Positions 1 through 5,708 of a DNA stretch of 29,512 bases are shown piece after piece (position 1 is the stretch's first letter; each line of letters starts with the position of its first letter). The DNA is taken from positions 1 through 29,512 of IMG/VR virus record IMGVR_UViG_3300042731_003968. The stretch is one strand, 5' to 3'. The notes beneath the pieces were generated by a model. The model ran no database searches, was not told the origin of the DNA, and saw only the letters and a list, made by a program, of their open reading frames with translations. A program made the position numbers and the translations under genes. The stretch comes from a virus.

Positions 1-2
1 TA

Positions 3-263
3 TCGCCGCTGCATTTGGTCCGGGAGGGGATGCCAAAAACTCTGATAATAAATGGCGATGCTGATCGAACGACGACAGCTGAGGTTGCCAGGAAATTCTA
101 TGACGAAATGAAATGGTTTGGCAATTTTGCAATGCTATATATTTACTCTGGACAAAAACACGGATTTTCAAACTATCGAGTAGACGAATGGCCGTGGGGC
201 CATAACCCGCTTTACTATCGAGTGATGCAAGAGGTCCTGGTGTTTTTAAGGAGGTTTGAATGA
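3..263 (+). CDS. Alpha/beta hydrolase (esterase/lipase type), C-terminal part; gene starts before the window
   Basis: The open frame runs in from the left edge without a start codon. It reads SPLHLVREGMPKTLIINGDADRT and ends in a HGF motif followed by YYRVMQEVLVFLRRF. This is the classic end of an acetyl-esterase or BD-FAE-like alpha/beta hydrolase: the Asp in the GDADRT turn and the His of HGF would be the acid and base of the Ser-His-Asp triad; the nucleophile Ser lies outside the window. Such enzymes cleave carboxyl esters, often acetyl groups on sugars. Its stop overlaps the start of the RNase HII gene (ATGA), so the two are probably cotranscribed. A TTG at 15 could serve as a start but would cut into the conserved fold. 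Being in a phage gene string, it may act on host surface glycan esters (inference). Confidence 0.72.
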   Translation, partial: SPLHLVREGMPKTLIINGDADRTTTAEVARKFYDEMKWFGNFAMLYIYSGQKHGFSNYRVDEWPWGHNPLYYRVMQEVLVFLRRFE

Positions 264-1000
264 CGGACTCAGGGCTGATCACGATCGGAATTGACGAGTG
301 CAATTTTTCGCCAAGCCTGGCTGGGCCGTGCGTTGTGTGTGCGCTGATGGCCGTCGAAGAAGTCGGCGGTGTGATGGACTCAAAAAAAACTACAAGGGCC
401 CAGCGCGTCGAGCTGTTCAAAGAGCTCTCGAAAAAATCTCACTACTCTGTGCACATTGCAACGGTCAACGATATCTCAGGGCTCGGAATTTACCAGGCCC
501 GGAACCTGGCGGTCGAGATGGCCGGTCTCTGTCTATTGAAAAAGATACGGTCCAAAGGGTACGGCTGGCCAAACAAGCAGATCATAATCGATGGCCACTT
601 TGCAAAAAAATGGCTGCTACACTATGAGTCGACCTTTACGGTTCCGACGATTTGCATGATTGGCGGGGACTCAAAGGTCTACGAGATATCAGCCGCCTCG
701 ATAGTGGCAAAGGTATATGTGGACATGATATTTGACGGCATGGCCCGCGACTATCCCGGCTATCGCCTGGACAAAAACCACGGATCGCCTGATCCAGAGA
801 TGTATGAAAAGCTGAGATCAGACGGCCCGACACCGTTTCACCGGATCGAGGGATACGGCAAAGAATGGTGGGACAAAATAATGGAGGGAGAATATGTCGA
901 CTTCGGAGAAAACGACTCAAGAGACCCTGGAGGAAAAAGCAAGAGACCTACTCAAAAGGGCTTATTTGGGGAGAAAAAGGACGTCGATGATACGGGCTGA
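260..1000 (+). CDS. Divergent ribonuclease HII-like protein
   Basis: The 246-residue protein has the RNase HII plan: GIDE at 10-13, LAGP at 20-23, DSKK at 40-43, IIIDG at 108-112, then AASIVAKVYVDM at 145-156, YPGY at 165-168 and TPFHR at 191-195. The four acidic catalytic residues expected for cleaving RNA in RNA-DNA hybrids (D12, E13, D111, D155) are all present. Two features that known RNase HII enzymes use to read a single ribonucleotide junction are changed: the GRG loop after the first Asp-Glu is replaced by CNFS, and the tyrosine of the HKGY motif is replaced (NHGS). The last 40 residues are charged and low in complexity and overlap the next gene. ATG at 260 overlaps the hydrolase stop. 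Likely role is removing RNA primers or processing hybrids during phage replication; substrate preference may be altered. Confidence 0.85.
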   Translation: MTDSGLITIGIDECNFSPSLAGPCVVCALMAVEEVGGVMDSKKTTRAQRVELFKELSKKSHYSVHIATVNDISGLGIYQARNLAVEMAGLCLLKKIRSKGYGWPNKQIIIDGHFAKKWLLHYESTFTVPTICMIGGDSKVYEISAASIVAKVYVDMIFDGMARDYPGYRLDKNHGSPDPEMYEKLRSDGPTPFHRIEGYGKEWWDKIMEGEYVDFGENDSRDPGGKSKRPTQKGLFGEKKDVDDTG

Positions 1001-1238
1001 TTTTATAGCGGCCGGGATGTTGCCCGACGGTGTGACGGCCTTTGGAATGATGAAGGTGCCGGCAAGCCAGAGCGTGACCGGATCGGCCATTTATGGTCTT
1101 TACTTTGCGGCAATGGGAAAAGACAAGAGAGGGCGAAATATATCAAAACCGCTTGTCGAAGAAAATAAACTTTTTGTGGGATTAACCGCCTCGGAAGATT
1201 GCTATGAGCACTTAAAGGGGAGGGGGCATGGCAAGTAA
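894..1238 (+). CDS. Hypothetical protein, 114 aa
   Basis: I do not recognise this protein. It begins with a charged helical stretch and then a compact region with IRADFIAAGMLPDGVTAFGMM and GSAIYGLYFAAMGKDKRG. The ATG at 894 has a good GGAGGG site just upstream but gives a 107-nt overlap with the RNase HII gene in another frame. A second ATG at 987 (residue 32) would overlap only the RNase HII stop and keeps the non-charged core, so the start is uncertain. The 3' end overlaps the nuclease-like gene by 11 nt, suggesting translation coupling within one DNA-metabolism operon. Confidence 0.6.
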   Translation: MSTSEKTTQETLEEKARDLLKRAYLGRKRTSMIRADFIAAGMLPDGVTAFGMMKVPASQSVTGSAIYGLYFAAMGKDKRGRNISKPLVEENKLFVGLTASEDCYEHLKGRGHGK

Positions 1239-1704
1239 AGAGCGAGAGCGCTGGCTGAGGTTCCAGCGAGACATTTGCAAGTGGCTGCGATCCCGGGGAT
1301 TCACGGCTCACAACTTTCCTCCACGGACAAAAGTCATAAAGCTGAAAAGCGGAAAAACGGTGGTCCGATCCGAGGATCAGGATGTCTTTGGCTGTGATAT
1401 AGTGGCCAGGAAAATTTACAAGGCTGAGGGCGCGATCATCGGATTTAAGGAAGTGTGGATTCAGGCGACGCTGGATACAAACGTGGTCAAAAAGATCAGG
1501 CAAGTGAGCGAGGCGCCGCTCTTTCCTGTGGCGGCCGTGTCTAATATCGATCCGGTCCATACTCAGATATGGCTAAAAAGGAAAGGCGGGAACATAAACA
1601 TAAAGCAAGTCGTGGGGATCGGCGAAAGGTATGAGGCTGTGAATGTTGGAAAGATCATCCGGGGAAAATTCTATGCCGAGGAGGGGGTGCGATGGGATTA
1701 TTAA
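1228..1704 (+). CDS. PD-(D/E)XK-like nuclease (Holliday-resolvase-like), putative
   Basis: The protein of 158 residues opens with a basic helix (RFQRDICKWLRSRGF, 11-25), followed by a KSGKTVVRSEDQDVFGCDIVA segment and a VWIQAT strand at 76-81. This matches the core of small PD-(D/E)XK nucleases such as Hjc- or VRR-NUC-like proteins found in phages, where an Asp before a beta strand (here D57) and an acidic or Gln residue with a following polar one (Q79, T81) bind metal. The usual ExK is QxT here, as seen in some phage relatives annotated as resolvase-like; activity is therefore not certain. It would fit a role in resolving branched DNA before packaging, next to RNase HII. The start codon lies in the previous gene. 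Confidence 0.5.
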   Translation: MASKERERWLRFQRDICKWLRSRGFTAHNFPPRTKVIKLKSGKTVVRSEDQDVFGCDIVARKIYKAEGAIIGFKEVWIQATLDTNVVKKIRQVSEAPLFPVAAVSNIDPVHTQIWLKRKGGNINIKQVVGIGERYEAVNVGKIIRGKFYAEEGVRWDY

Positions 1705-1871
1705 AAAAGATTAATATTTGGAAAATTGTCGAGTGGGGCTTTTTGATGCCGGCGGTTTGGCTGCTTTGTATCCTGGCGATGCTTGCGCTTGGATTAATTA
1801 TGCTGATATTTTTACCGTTTTGGCTTGGGGATGCCGTGACCAAGAACACACACTATCGACCGGTATTATGA
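1692..1871 (+). CDS. Small membrane protein, 59 aa
   Basis: ATG at 1692 has a GAGGAGGGGG site right before it and overlaps the end of the nuclease gene by 13 nt. The protein has a short basic N-terminus (MGLLKKINIWK) followed by a long hydrophobic stretch covering about residues 16-45 (AVWLLCILAMLALGLIMLIF), long enough for one or two membrane helices, and a short polar tail. Basic residues first suggest the N-terminus stays in the cytoplasm. The stop at 1869-1871 overlaps the start of the next gene (ATGA). Function unknown; small hydrophobic phage proteins of this sort may be holins, antiholins or exclusion proteins. Confidence 0.6.
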   Translation: MGLLKKINIWKIVEWGFLMPAVWLLCILAMLALGLIMLIFLPFWLGDAVTKNTHYRPVL

Positions 1872-2302
1872 GCTGGAGTAGCGCGATCCTGGGGATCGCT
1901 TGTTTAATAGGTCTCTCATGTTCTATGAGGAGTCTAATCCGGGAAGTGCGGAGGGCGAGCCAGCCCTGGTCGTTCTCGGAGCGGTGGAACATGAGGGAAA
2001 AATATCTTGAGGAGGCGCAAGTGGAAAATGGCTCACGACTAATCAACAATCAGCCTGTGCGGGTTTACTTAGTCGATCCGCTCGAGGCTGTAAATGTATT
2101 CGTCCGGCCGAAGTGGCTGCGTGGCCTGATCAGATCGATGAAGATCGTGATCAGGACCGAGTCGGAGGAGCTGACGATCCATAACACGAGGGAAAAGGGG
2201 AAAGGCGGAGTTTGTCTGGCCCAAAGACAGGATGACGTCCTGGCTCGGTCGAGGATCGCTCGGAAGATTTTGGCTGACGAAAAATCAAATCAGGGAGGAT
2301 GA
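1868..2302 (+). CDS. Hypothetical membrane-anchored protein, 144 aa
   Basis: I chose ATG 1868 because it overlaps the previous stop (ATGA) and starts with a hydrophobic segment, MSWSSAILGIACLIGLSC, that can span or enter the membrane. The rest is polar: a charged helix (SLIREVRRASQPWSFSERW) then a beta-rich part (VRVYLVDPLEAVNVFVRP, MKIVIRTESEELTIHN) and a basic tail. The frame is open further upstream but that part is in the shadow of the neighbouring gene. A GTG at 2021 with a strong GGAGG site lies in frame and could make a soluble 93-residue form. No family recognised. Confidence 0.55.
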   Translation: MSWSSAILGIACLIGLSCSMRSLIREVRRASQPWSFSERWNMREKYLEEAQVENGSRLINNQPVRVYLVDPLEAVNVFVRPKWLRGLIRSMKIVIRTESEELTIHNTREKGKGGVCLAQRQDDVLARSRIARKILADEKSNQGG

Positions 2303-2303
2303 C

Positions 2304-2678
2304 ATGAAGAAGTTTTTGGGTGTGGTTTTTGTGCTGATGCTCTTGGCGCCGATGGCCTTGCTGGCTCAGGACGATGTCCCTGTTGATGTCGATACTGAGC
2401 TCGTCGCCGCGATCCTGGCAGCCTTTGGGGTCGGGGTCCTGGGCCTGACACAGATCATCAAGAATGTTCTGAAGGTGCCGACCTGGCAGTCTGATATCGC
2501 AAAGAAGATAGCGGGATATGGAATTTCGCTTGTGGTATCGGCAGCCGGCACTATCTTCACCTTGACGACTACGGGACAGATGGCCTTGGGAAAGGCGATC
2601 CTTTATACCGCTGTCGTTTGGGGCATTGCAAACGGGTGGTGGAAAGGGCTCAAAGAGCTCATTGCAAAACACCGCTGA
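2304..2678 (+). CDS. Holin-like small membrane protein with signal sequence, 124 aa
   Basis: ATG 2304 is preceded by a GGGAGG site. The protein begins with a typical signal peptide or first membrane helix (KKFLGVVFVLMLLAPMALLA, cut plausible after ALLA), an acidic linker (QDDVPVDVDTE), and two more hydrophobic stretches at about 28-50 (LVAAILAAFGVGVLGLTQII) and 73-112 (ISLVVSAAGTIFTL and AILYTAVVWGIANGWW), ending in a basic tail. Two or three helices, about 120 residues and a charged C-terminus fit a phage holin, though no holin family is recognised with certainty and the lysin sits 2 kb downstream in another transcription unit. It is the last gene before a 134-nt gap with a hairpin. Confidence 0.6.
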   Translation: MKKFLGVVFVLMLLAPMALLAQDDVPVDVDTELVAAILAAFGVGVLGLTQIIKNVLKVPTWQSDIAKKIAGYGISLVVSAAGTIFTLTTTGQMALGKAILYTAVVWGIANGWWKGLKELIAKHR

Positions 2679-2748
2679 TTTGGATTTGGCGAAAAAGGAA
2701 AGGGCCAGTGATACTTTTACGGGAGCACAGCGCTTTCACAAGAGTTAC

Positions 2749-2773
2749 CCCGCGGGATATAGCATCCCGCGGG
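2749..2773 (+). terminator. GC-rich hairpin, possible attenuator or terminator without T-tract
   Basis: A perfect 10-bp stem (CCCGCGGGAT at 2749-2758 with ATCCCGCGGG at 2764-2773) closes a 5-nt loop. It sits in the gap 2679-2812, which holds no gene. No run of T follows, so it is either a weak or Rho-assisted terminator, an mRNA-stabilising structure, or a protein site; CCCGCGGG is itself a palindrome. Confidence 0.45.
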
Positions 2774-2812
2774 CTCTGATAAGCTGGCGGGAAAGGGAGG
2801 GCAAACAAAAAA

Positions 2813-3508
2813 ATGATTGATTTTCGTCTTGATATATCGCCGCTGGTGACAGAAAAGGAAGTCTTGGAATTTTTAGGGACCGACCGCCGATCCTTATGGA
2901 CGATGATATATTTCAAGGGGATGCCGGTGCTCCAGCTATCATCGAGGTTGGACATGGTCCGATTCAAAAAAGAGGATGTGCTCAAATATTTATTGAGCCC
3001 TTTCTGGCACAACAAGTTTCCTTTTGTCTGTAAATTTTGTGGGAAAAACTTTTGGCTGGAGCGGAAGTGTGAGAGAGTCAAGATATATGCAACGAGGAAA
3101 TATCATTTTTGTGATGACTCAAAATGCTGGAGCTGGTTGACCGGCGCGAGTCAGCTTGTTTTTAAGTCGACCCGATATATCGATGCGATGCCGGGATCAT
3201 GCCGACATCAATACTTTTTCAATAAGTATTGGACCGAGCTCCAGTGTGTTGATTGCGAGAAAGTTTTTGACGTTAAAAAGGTTGACCTAAAAAAATATAA
3301 GGACAAAGAGGTTCGCTGTGGATCGTGTTCAAAGAGCCGGGCGAAAAGGAGGTGGCCGTCGCCGGATTACGCGGCTGCCGCGCACTATTTTAAGTTAAAC
3401 TTCGAGGAGGTCGAGAGGCTAAACTTTTGGCCGATCCTCGAGATGAAGATATTGCAAAAAAATCTACGAAAGGAGATCAAAGATGGCGAAAGAGGCGCAG
3501 AGGCTTGA
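2813..3508 (+). CDS. HTH plus tandem zinc-finger DNA-binding protein, 231 aa
   Basis: Residues 12-62 (TEKEVLEFLGTDRRSLWTM to RFKKEDVLKYL) look like an excisionase or MerR-type winged helix used to read DNA. Two zinc-binding pairs follow: CKFCG at about 73-77 with CDDSKC at about 100-105, and CVDC at about 144-147 with CGSC at about 169-172, making two treble-clef or ribbon-like units. A basic stretch (KSRAKRRW) separates them from a helical C-terminus. No named family recognised; it could be a transcription regulator or a homing or packaging accessory protein. The start has an AGGGAGGG site. Its last 26 nt overlap the next gene. Confidence 0.65.
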   Translation: MIDFRLDISPLVTEKEVLEFLGTDRRSLWTMIYFKGMPVLQLSSRLDMVRFKKEDVLKYLLSPFWHNKFPFVCKFCGKNFWLERKCERVKIYATRKYHFCDDSKCWSWLTGASQLVFKSTRYIDAMPGSCRHQYFFNKYWTELQCVDCEKVFDVKKVDLKKYKDKEVRCGSCSKSRAKRRWPSPDYAAAAHYFKLNFEEVERLNFWPILEMKILQKNLRKEIKDGERGAEA

Positions 3509-3749
3509 GCGTATTGACATTCAGAACACCGAAGATGTTCGGAGAGTTTTGACCGACGAGATCAACGAGCTAAGGACAGGCAATAGCAATCCGGCTCGCG
3601 CAAACGCCGTGGCAAACTTGACCGGCAAAATGTTATCATCGGTTAAGCTGGACATCGATGTTCACAGATATGTGACAAGCGGCAAGCATCAAAAAATTAA
3701 GTCTCTAAAAACCCAGCTCATTGACACGGAAAAGCAGCTGACAAAGTGA
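3483..3749 (+). CDS. Small conserved-type phage protein, 88 aa
   Basis: Start ATG 3483 follows AAGGAGAT. The sequence has the pattern TEDVRRVLTDEINELRTG then ARANAVANLTGKMLSSVKLDIDV, two helices around a turn with R-G and A-NL-GK residues. This resembles short helical phage or plasmid proteins that occur next to DNA-binding or terminase-type genes, but I cannot name the family. The last gene of the unit, it ends 7 nt before the stem of a strong terminator. Confidence 0.6.
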   Translation: MAKEAQRLERIDIQNTEDVRRVLTDEINELRTGNSNPARANAVANLTGKMLSSVKLDIDVHRYVTSGKHQKIKSLKTQLIDTEKQLTK

Positions 3750-3756
3750 GTCGGGT

Positions 3757-3800
3757 CCCCCTATAAAAATAAGATTTTATTTTTATAGGGGGTTTTTTTT
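3757..3800 (+). terminator. Strong intrinsic terminator
   Basis: A perfect 16-bp stem (3757-3772 with 3777-3792, CCCCC at the base and A/T-rich at the tip) with a GATT loop is followed by eight T (3793-3800). It ends the first operon just after the stop at 3749. The A-rich upper arm also makes it partly usable on the other strand. Confidence 0.93.
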
Positions 3801-3802
3801 AC

Positions 3803-3834
3803 CCCTGTAATATGATATAATATGTTATACAGGG
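3803..3834 (+). promoter_or_regulatory. Extended -10 promoter inside an inverted repeat (putative operator)
   Basis: TGATATAAT at 3813-3821 is a perfect extended -10 (TG-N-TATAAT). No good -35 is seen because the terminator T-run fills that place. The -10 is flanked by inverted arms CCCTGTA (3803-3809) and TACAGGG (3828-3834); the right arm overlaps the Shine-Dalgarno of the next gene. A dimeric repressor bound here would block RNA polymerase. The gene just downstream encodes a HTH protein, so autoregulation is possible (inference). Confidence 0.7.
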
Positions 3835-3843
3835 AGGTGAAAG

Positions 3844-4041
3844 ATGAAAAAGATCGGAAGATCACAAAAATGGCTCAGGGAAAACAGGGCCGAGACCTAT
3901 TGGGAAAGCCTGGAAAAGCTGGACCTTTTGTCGGTCGATGACGTTGCTCGCAAGCTGGGGATTTGTAACAATTCTGCCTACTGGCTGTTGAGCAGCCTCC
4001 GGGTCCCGCTCCAAGAACAGCTGGCGAAGTTGAGGAGCTGA
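3844..4041 (+). CDS. Small HTH protein, 65 aa
   Basis: First gene after the extended -10 promoter, with a very strong AGGGAGGTG ribosome site and a leader of only about 16 nt. Residues 27-52 (LDLLSVDDVARKLGICNNSAYWLLSSLRV) have the helix-turn-helix pattern of MarR or crossover-type DNA readers: a first helix VDDVARKLG and a recognition helix NNSAYWLL. Basic N-terminus (MKKIGRSQKWLREN). Likely a transcription regulator of its own unit; target not known. Confidence 0.6.
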   Translation: MKKIGRSQKWLRENRAETYWESLEKLDLLSVDDVARKLGICNNSAYWLLSSLRVPLQEQLAKLRS

Positions 4042-4043
4042 AG

Positions 4044-4223
4044 ATGGAGGTAAACGAAAAGGTCAGGATCACGATCGAGGTCACAGAAGTCTTACCTGGA
4101 TGGTTTGCTGAGATTGGAGACCGGCTGCCGGAATTTCTCAACGATCTATTTGCAACGAGGAAGTGGAAAAAGTGTGTGCTCAAATCTGGAATCTGCACGA
4201 CTGAGATTGAGAATAAAAAATGA
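4044..4223 (+). CDS. Hypothetical protein, 59 aa
   Basis: ATG 4044 lies two bases after the previous stop and is preceded by TTGAGGAGC. The product starts with a beta-like stretch (EKVRITIEVTEVL) then a helix (WFAEIGDRLPEFLNDLFATRKWKKC) and a short tail. Its stop overlaps the next start (ATGA at 4220-4223), so it is part of the four-gene string under the 3813 promoter. No family recognised. Confidence 0.55.
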   Translation: MEVNEKVRITIEVTEVLPGWFAEIGDRLPEFLNDLFATRKWKKCVLKSGICTTEIENKK

Positions 4224-4429
4224 AGAAAAAAACTCATTACAGAAAGTATCACGGCAAGCACGTCCGGGACCTCAAGAAAGAGGAGCGAGAGCTGCGGGGT
4301 ATCCAGAAAGTGTGCCGGGATTGCGCCAGGTATTGCAAGGTCCTCAACGCTCCAAATTCCACTTTTATCTGCTACTTACGGAGGCCGAAAACAGCGCAGC
4401 AAACGAAACAAGACGAGGCCGCAGCGTGA
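4220..4429 (+). CDS. Small basic Cys-containing protein, 69 aa
   Basis: Highly basic N-terminal half (MKKKTHYRKYHGKHVRDLKKEERELRG split over residues 1-27) followed by CRDCARYC (about 32-39) and a later Cys at about 51, which could bind one zinc ion. Tail is polar and Ala-rich. The start and stop both overlap neighbours (ATGA and GTGA). Probably nucleic-acid binding; no named family. Confidence 0.55.
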   Translation: MKKKTHYRKYHGKHVRDLKKEERELRGIQKVCRDCARYCKVLNAPNSTFICYLRRPKTAQQTKQDEAAA

Positions 4430-4728
4430 TCGGCATAAACTACGAGAAGGTCTCAGAGCTCATGTCGAATGACGAGCTCCGGGAAACGCTCAGGAAAACC
4501 TACCGCGAAACAATGGGCATGGCAAAGCCGATGGGGCTGGCGGGCCAGATGGCGAATGACATCATGGCCTTTGCGGTGATCGCAAGTTTTATCGTCGAAG
4601 AAAAGGACATCAGAAAGCTCCGGGACAAGGCGGAGACTGATGCTTTTCTCGAACAGCACGGCAACTACATCCTCGAGCTTGCAAAGAAAATATTCCCGGA
4701 GTACCTAGCCTTTACAAAAAAGATTTAA
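4426..4728 (+). CDS. Hypothetical helical protein, 100 aa
   Basis: GTG at 4426 overlaps the previous stop (GTGA) and follows ACGAGGC. The frame is open further upstream, but that stretch is in the shadow of the preceding genes. The product is mostly helical: YEKVSELMSNDELRETLRKTYRE, then a Met/Gly/Ala segment (MGLAGQMANDIMAFAVIASFIV) and a charged helix to the end. Not membrane-like enough to call a holin. Last gene before the terminator at 4753. Confidence 0.55.
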   Translation: MIGINYEKVSELMSNDELRETLRKTYRETMGMAKPMGLAGQMANDIMAFAVIASFIVEEKDIRKLRDKAETDAFLEQHGNYILELAKKIFPEYLAFTKKI

Positions 4729-4752
4729 CCCTCCGATAGGGCATGGCCTTTA

Positions 4753-4782
4753 GGGCCGGCGGCCGCCGGCCCTTTTTTTTTT
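4753..4782 (+). terminator. Intrinsic terminator, GC-rich palindrome with T10
   Basis: The 20 bases 4753-4772 form a perfect palindrome that folds to an 8-bp GC stem with a GGCC loop, followed directly by ten T (4773-4782). It closes the four-gene unit; the T-run runs into the next promoter. Confidence 0.93.
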
Positions 4783-4784
4783 AC

Positions 4785-4814
4785 TTGACAAAGTAGCTCT
4801 GGCCTTATTATAAG
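4785..4814 (+). promoter_or_regulatory. Sigma70-type promoter of the lysis unit
   Basis: Perfect -35 TTGACA at 4785-4790, an 18-bp spacer, and TATAAG at 4809-4814. The 14 bases TTTACTTGACAAAG at 4780-4793 recur exactly at 22771-22784 in front of the scaffold/capsid genes, again with an 18-bp spacer. It lies just after a terminator and 19 nt before the lysin start. Confidence 0.82.
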
Positions 4815-4832
4815 TAATAAGCGGAGGCCAGC

Positions 4833-5282
4833 TTGCCCGATCCTTCCGTACTATCTGAATATATCCGTGACCGGGCCATTTGGTATCTCGAGAGACTTCT
4901 CACTCAAGGCATCGCTTATTATTGGGGAGGCGATGATCCCATTCAAGGATTTGATTGCAGCGGTTTGGTCATTGAGGTTTTGACCGCTGTCGGCATTTTG
5001 CCGCACAAGTATGACTCGACCGCTCATGATTTATATCTAAAATTCAAGCTAAACAAACTCGAAAAGGGAAAGCGCGGCTGCCTGGTTTTTTGGTTTAAGG
5101 CTGGCCGGGCGATCCATGTCGAAATGATGATCGACGATTATCACACCGTCGGCGCATCCGGCGGCGGCAGCAAGGTCACAGACGTTGCAGCTGCCATCAA
5201 ATACAATGCCTTTGTAAAGATGCGGCCGGTCGATTACCGGGGTGAAAACTATAAGGTCATCGATCCTTTCAAGGAGATTTAA
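4833..5282 (+). CDS. NlpC/P60 family peptidase, probable phage endolysin
   Basis: The 149-residue protein has the NlpC/P60 core: YYWGGDDPIQGFDCSGLV (29-46) with catalytic Cys42, GCLVFWF at 82-88, and His95 in AIHVEMMID; His104 in YHTVGASGG is the likely third residue. This family cleaves D-Glu-diaminopimelate or similar bonds in peptidoglycan. There is no signal peptide, so release would need a holin. TTG at 4833 is the start: it has a GCGGAGG site at the right distance and no upstream ATG exists in frame. First gene after the TTGACA promoter, followed by a spanin-like pair, which supports a lysis role over a tail-tip role. Confidence 0.85.
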   Translation: MPDPSVLSEYIRDRAIWYLERLLTQGIAYYWGGDDPIQGFDCSGLVIEVLTAVGILPHKYDSTAHDLYLKFKLNKLEKGKRGCLVFWFKAGRAIHVEMMIDDYHTVGASGGGSKVTDVAAAIKYNAFVKMRPVDYRGENYKVIDPFKEI

Positions 5283-5284
5283 CC

Positions 5285-5485
5285 ATGCCATACGACGAGG
5301 CCATAGGCACAGGACTCAAAATTGTCCTTGAGCTGATCAAGGCGCTGAATCCATCGGACCTCGAGCGGGTCAAAAAGGCAATCCGAAAACAGGAGGAAGA
5401 AAATGCTGAAAAGATGGAGAAGATCAAGAAGGCCGTTGTGGATGGGGACGTTGATGCTATCAACGCTCTTATTTTTGGGGAATAG
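5285..5485 (+). CDS. Small charged helical protein in the lysis unit, 66 aa
   Basis: Start ATG 5285 follows AAGGAG two bases after the lysin stop. The product is almost all helix: GLKIVLELIKALNPSDLERV then a Lys/Glu-rich stretch (KKAIRKQEEENAEKMEKIKK) and a DGDVDAINALIFGE end. Its last 83 nt are shared in another frame with the spanin-like gene that starts at 5403. No family recognised; the first part could be a weak amphipathic membrane helix. Confidence 0.6.
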   Translation: MPYDEAIGTGLKIVLELIKALNPSDLERVKKAIRKQEEENAEKMEKIKKAVVDGDVDAINALIFGE

Positions 5486-5708
5486 CTGCACGACAAAAAC
5501 TGAGATTGTATTAGTCGGAGAGGCCCGGGTCGTACAGAAGTTGGAAAACGGAAACTTCGAGGTGACGCCGGCCACGATCCTTGAGATAGCCAGGCTGAAG
5601 GGTGAAAATAATATGCTCCAGCTCGAGGTGAAAAAACTCCATGAGCTCATTGAAATTCTGAAAAAAAGTGGAGGCTTTTATTGGCTACAACTGAACCAAC
5701 AACCATAA
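5403..5708 (+). CDS. Spanin-like membrane or lipoprotein with coiled coil, 101 aa
   Basis: ATG 5403 has an AGGAGG site with ideal spacing although it lies inside the preceding gene. The N-terminus is very basic (MLKRWRRSRRPLW), then a hydrophobic stretch (MGTLMLSTLLFLG) ending at Cys29 (GNSC). If cleaved at this Cys it would be a lipoprotein, but the box is poor (G and N at -3 and -2). If not cleaved, it has the N-in, C-out form of an i-spanin. The outer part ends with a coiled coil (ILEIARLKGENNMLQLEVKK, about 59-78, and on to 90). Overlapping position behind a lysin is typical of spanin genes, which fuse inner and outer membranes at lysis. The family is not proven. Confidence 0.6.
   Translation: MLKRWRRSRRPLWMGTLMLSTLLFLGNSCTTKTEIVLVGEARVVQKLENGNFEVTPATILEIARLKGENNMLQLEVKKLHELIEILKKSGGFYWLQLNQQP

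Noticed and set aside
1003-1560. 185-codon - strand frame
   Set aside because: Overlaps two + strand genes with start sites; its product has no recognisable domain.
4105-4425. Upstream extension of the 100-aa gene
   Set aside because: It lies over two other coupled genes; GTG 4426 with GTGA overlap explains the gene better.
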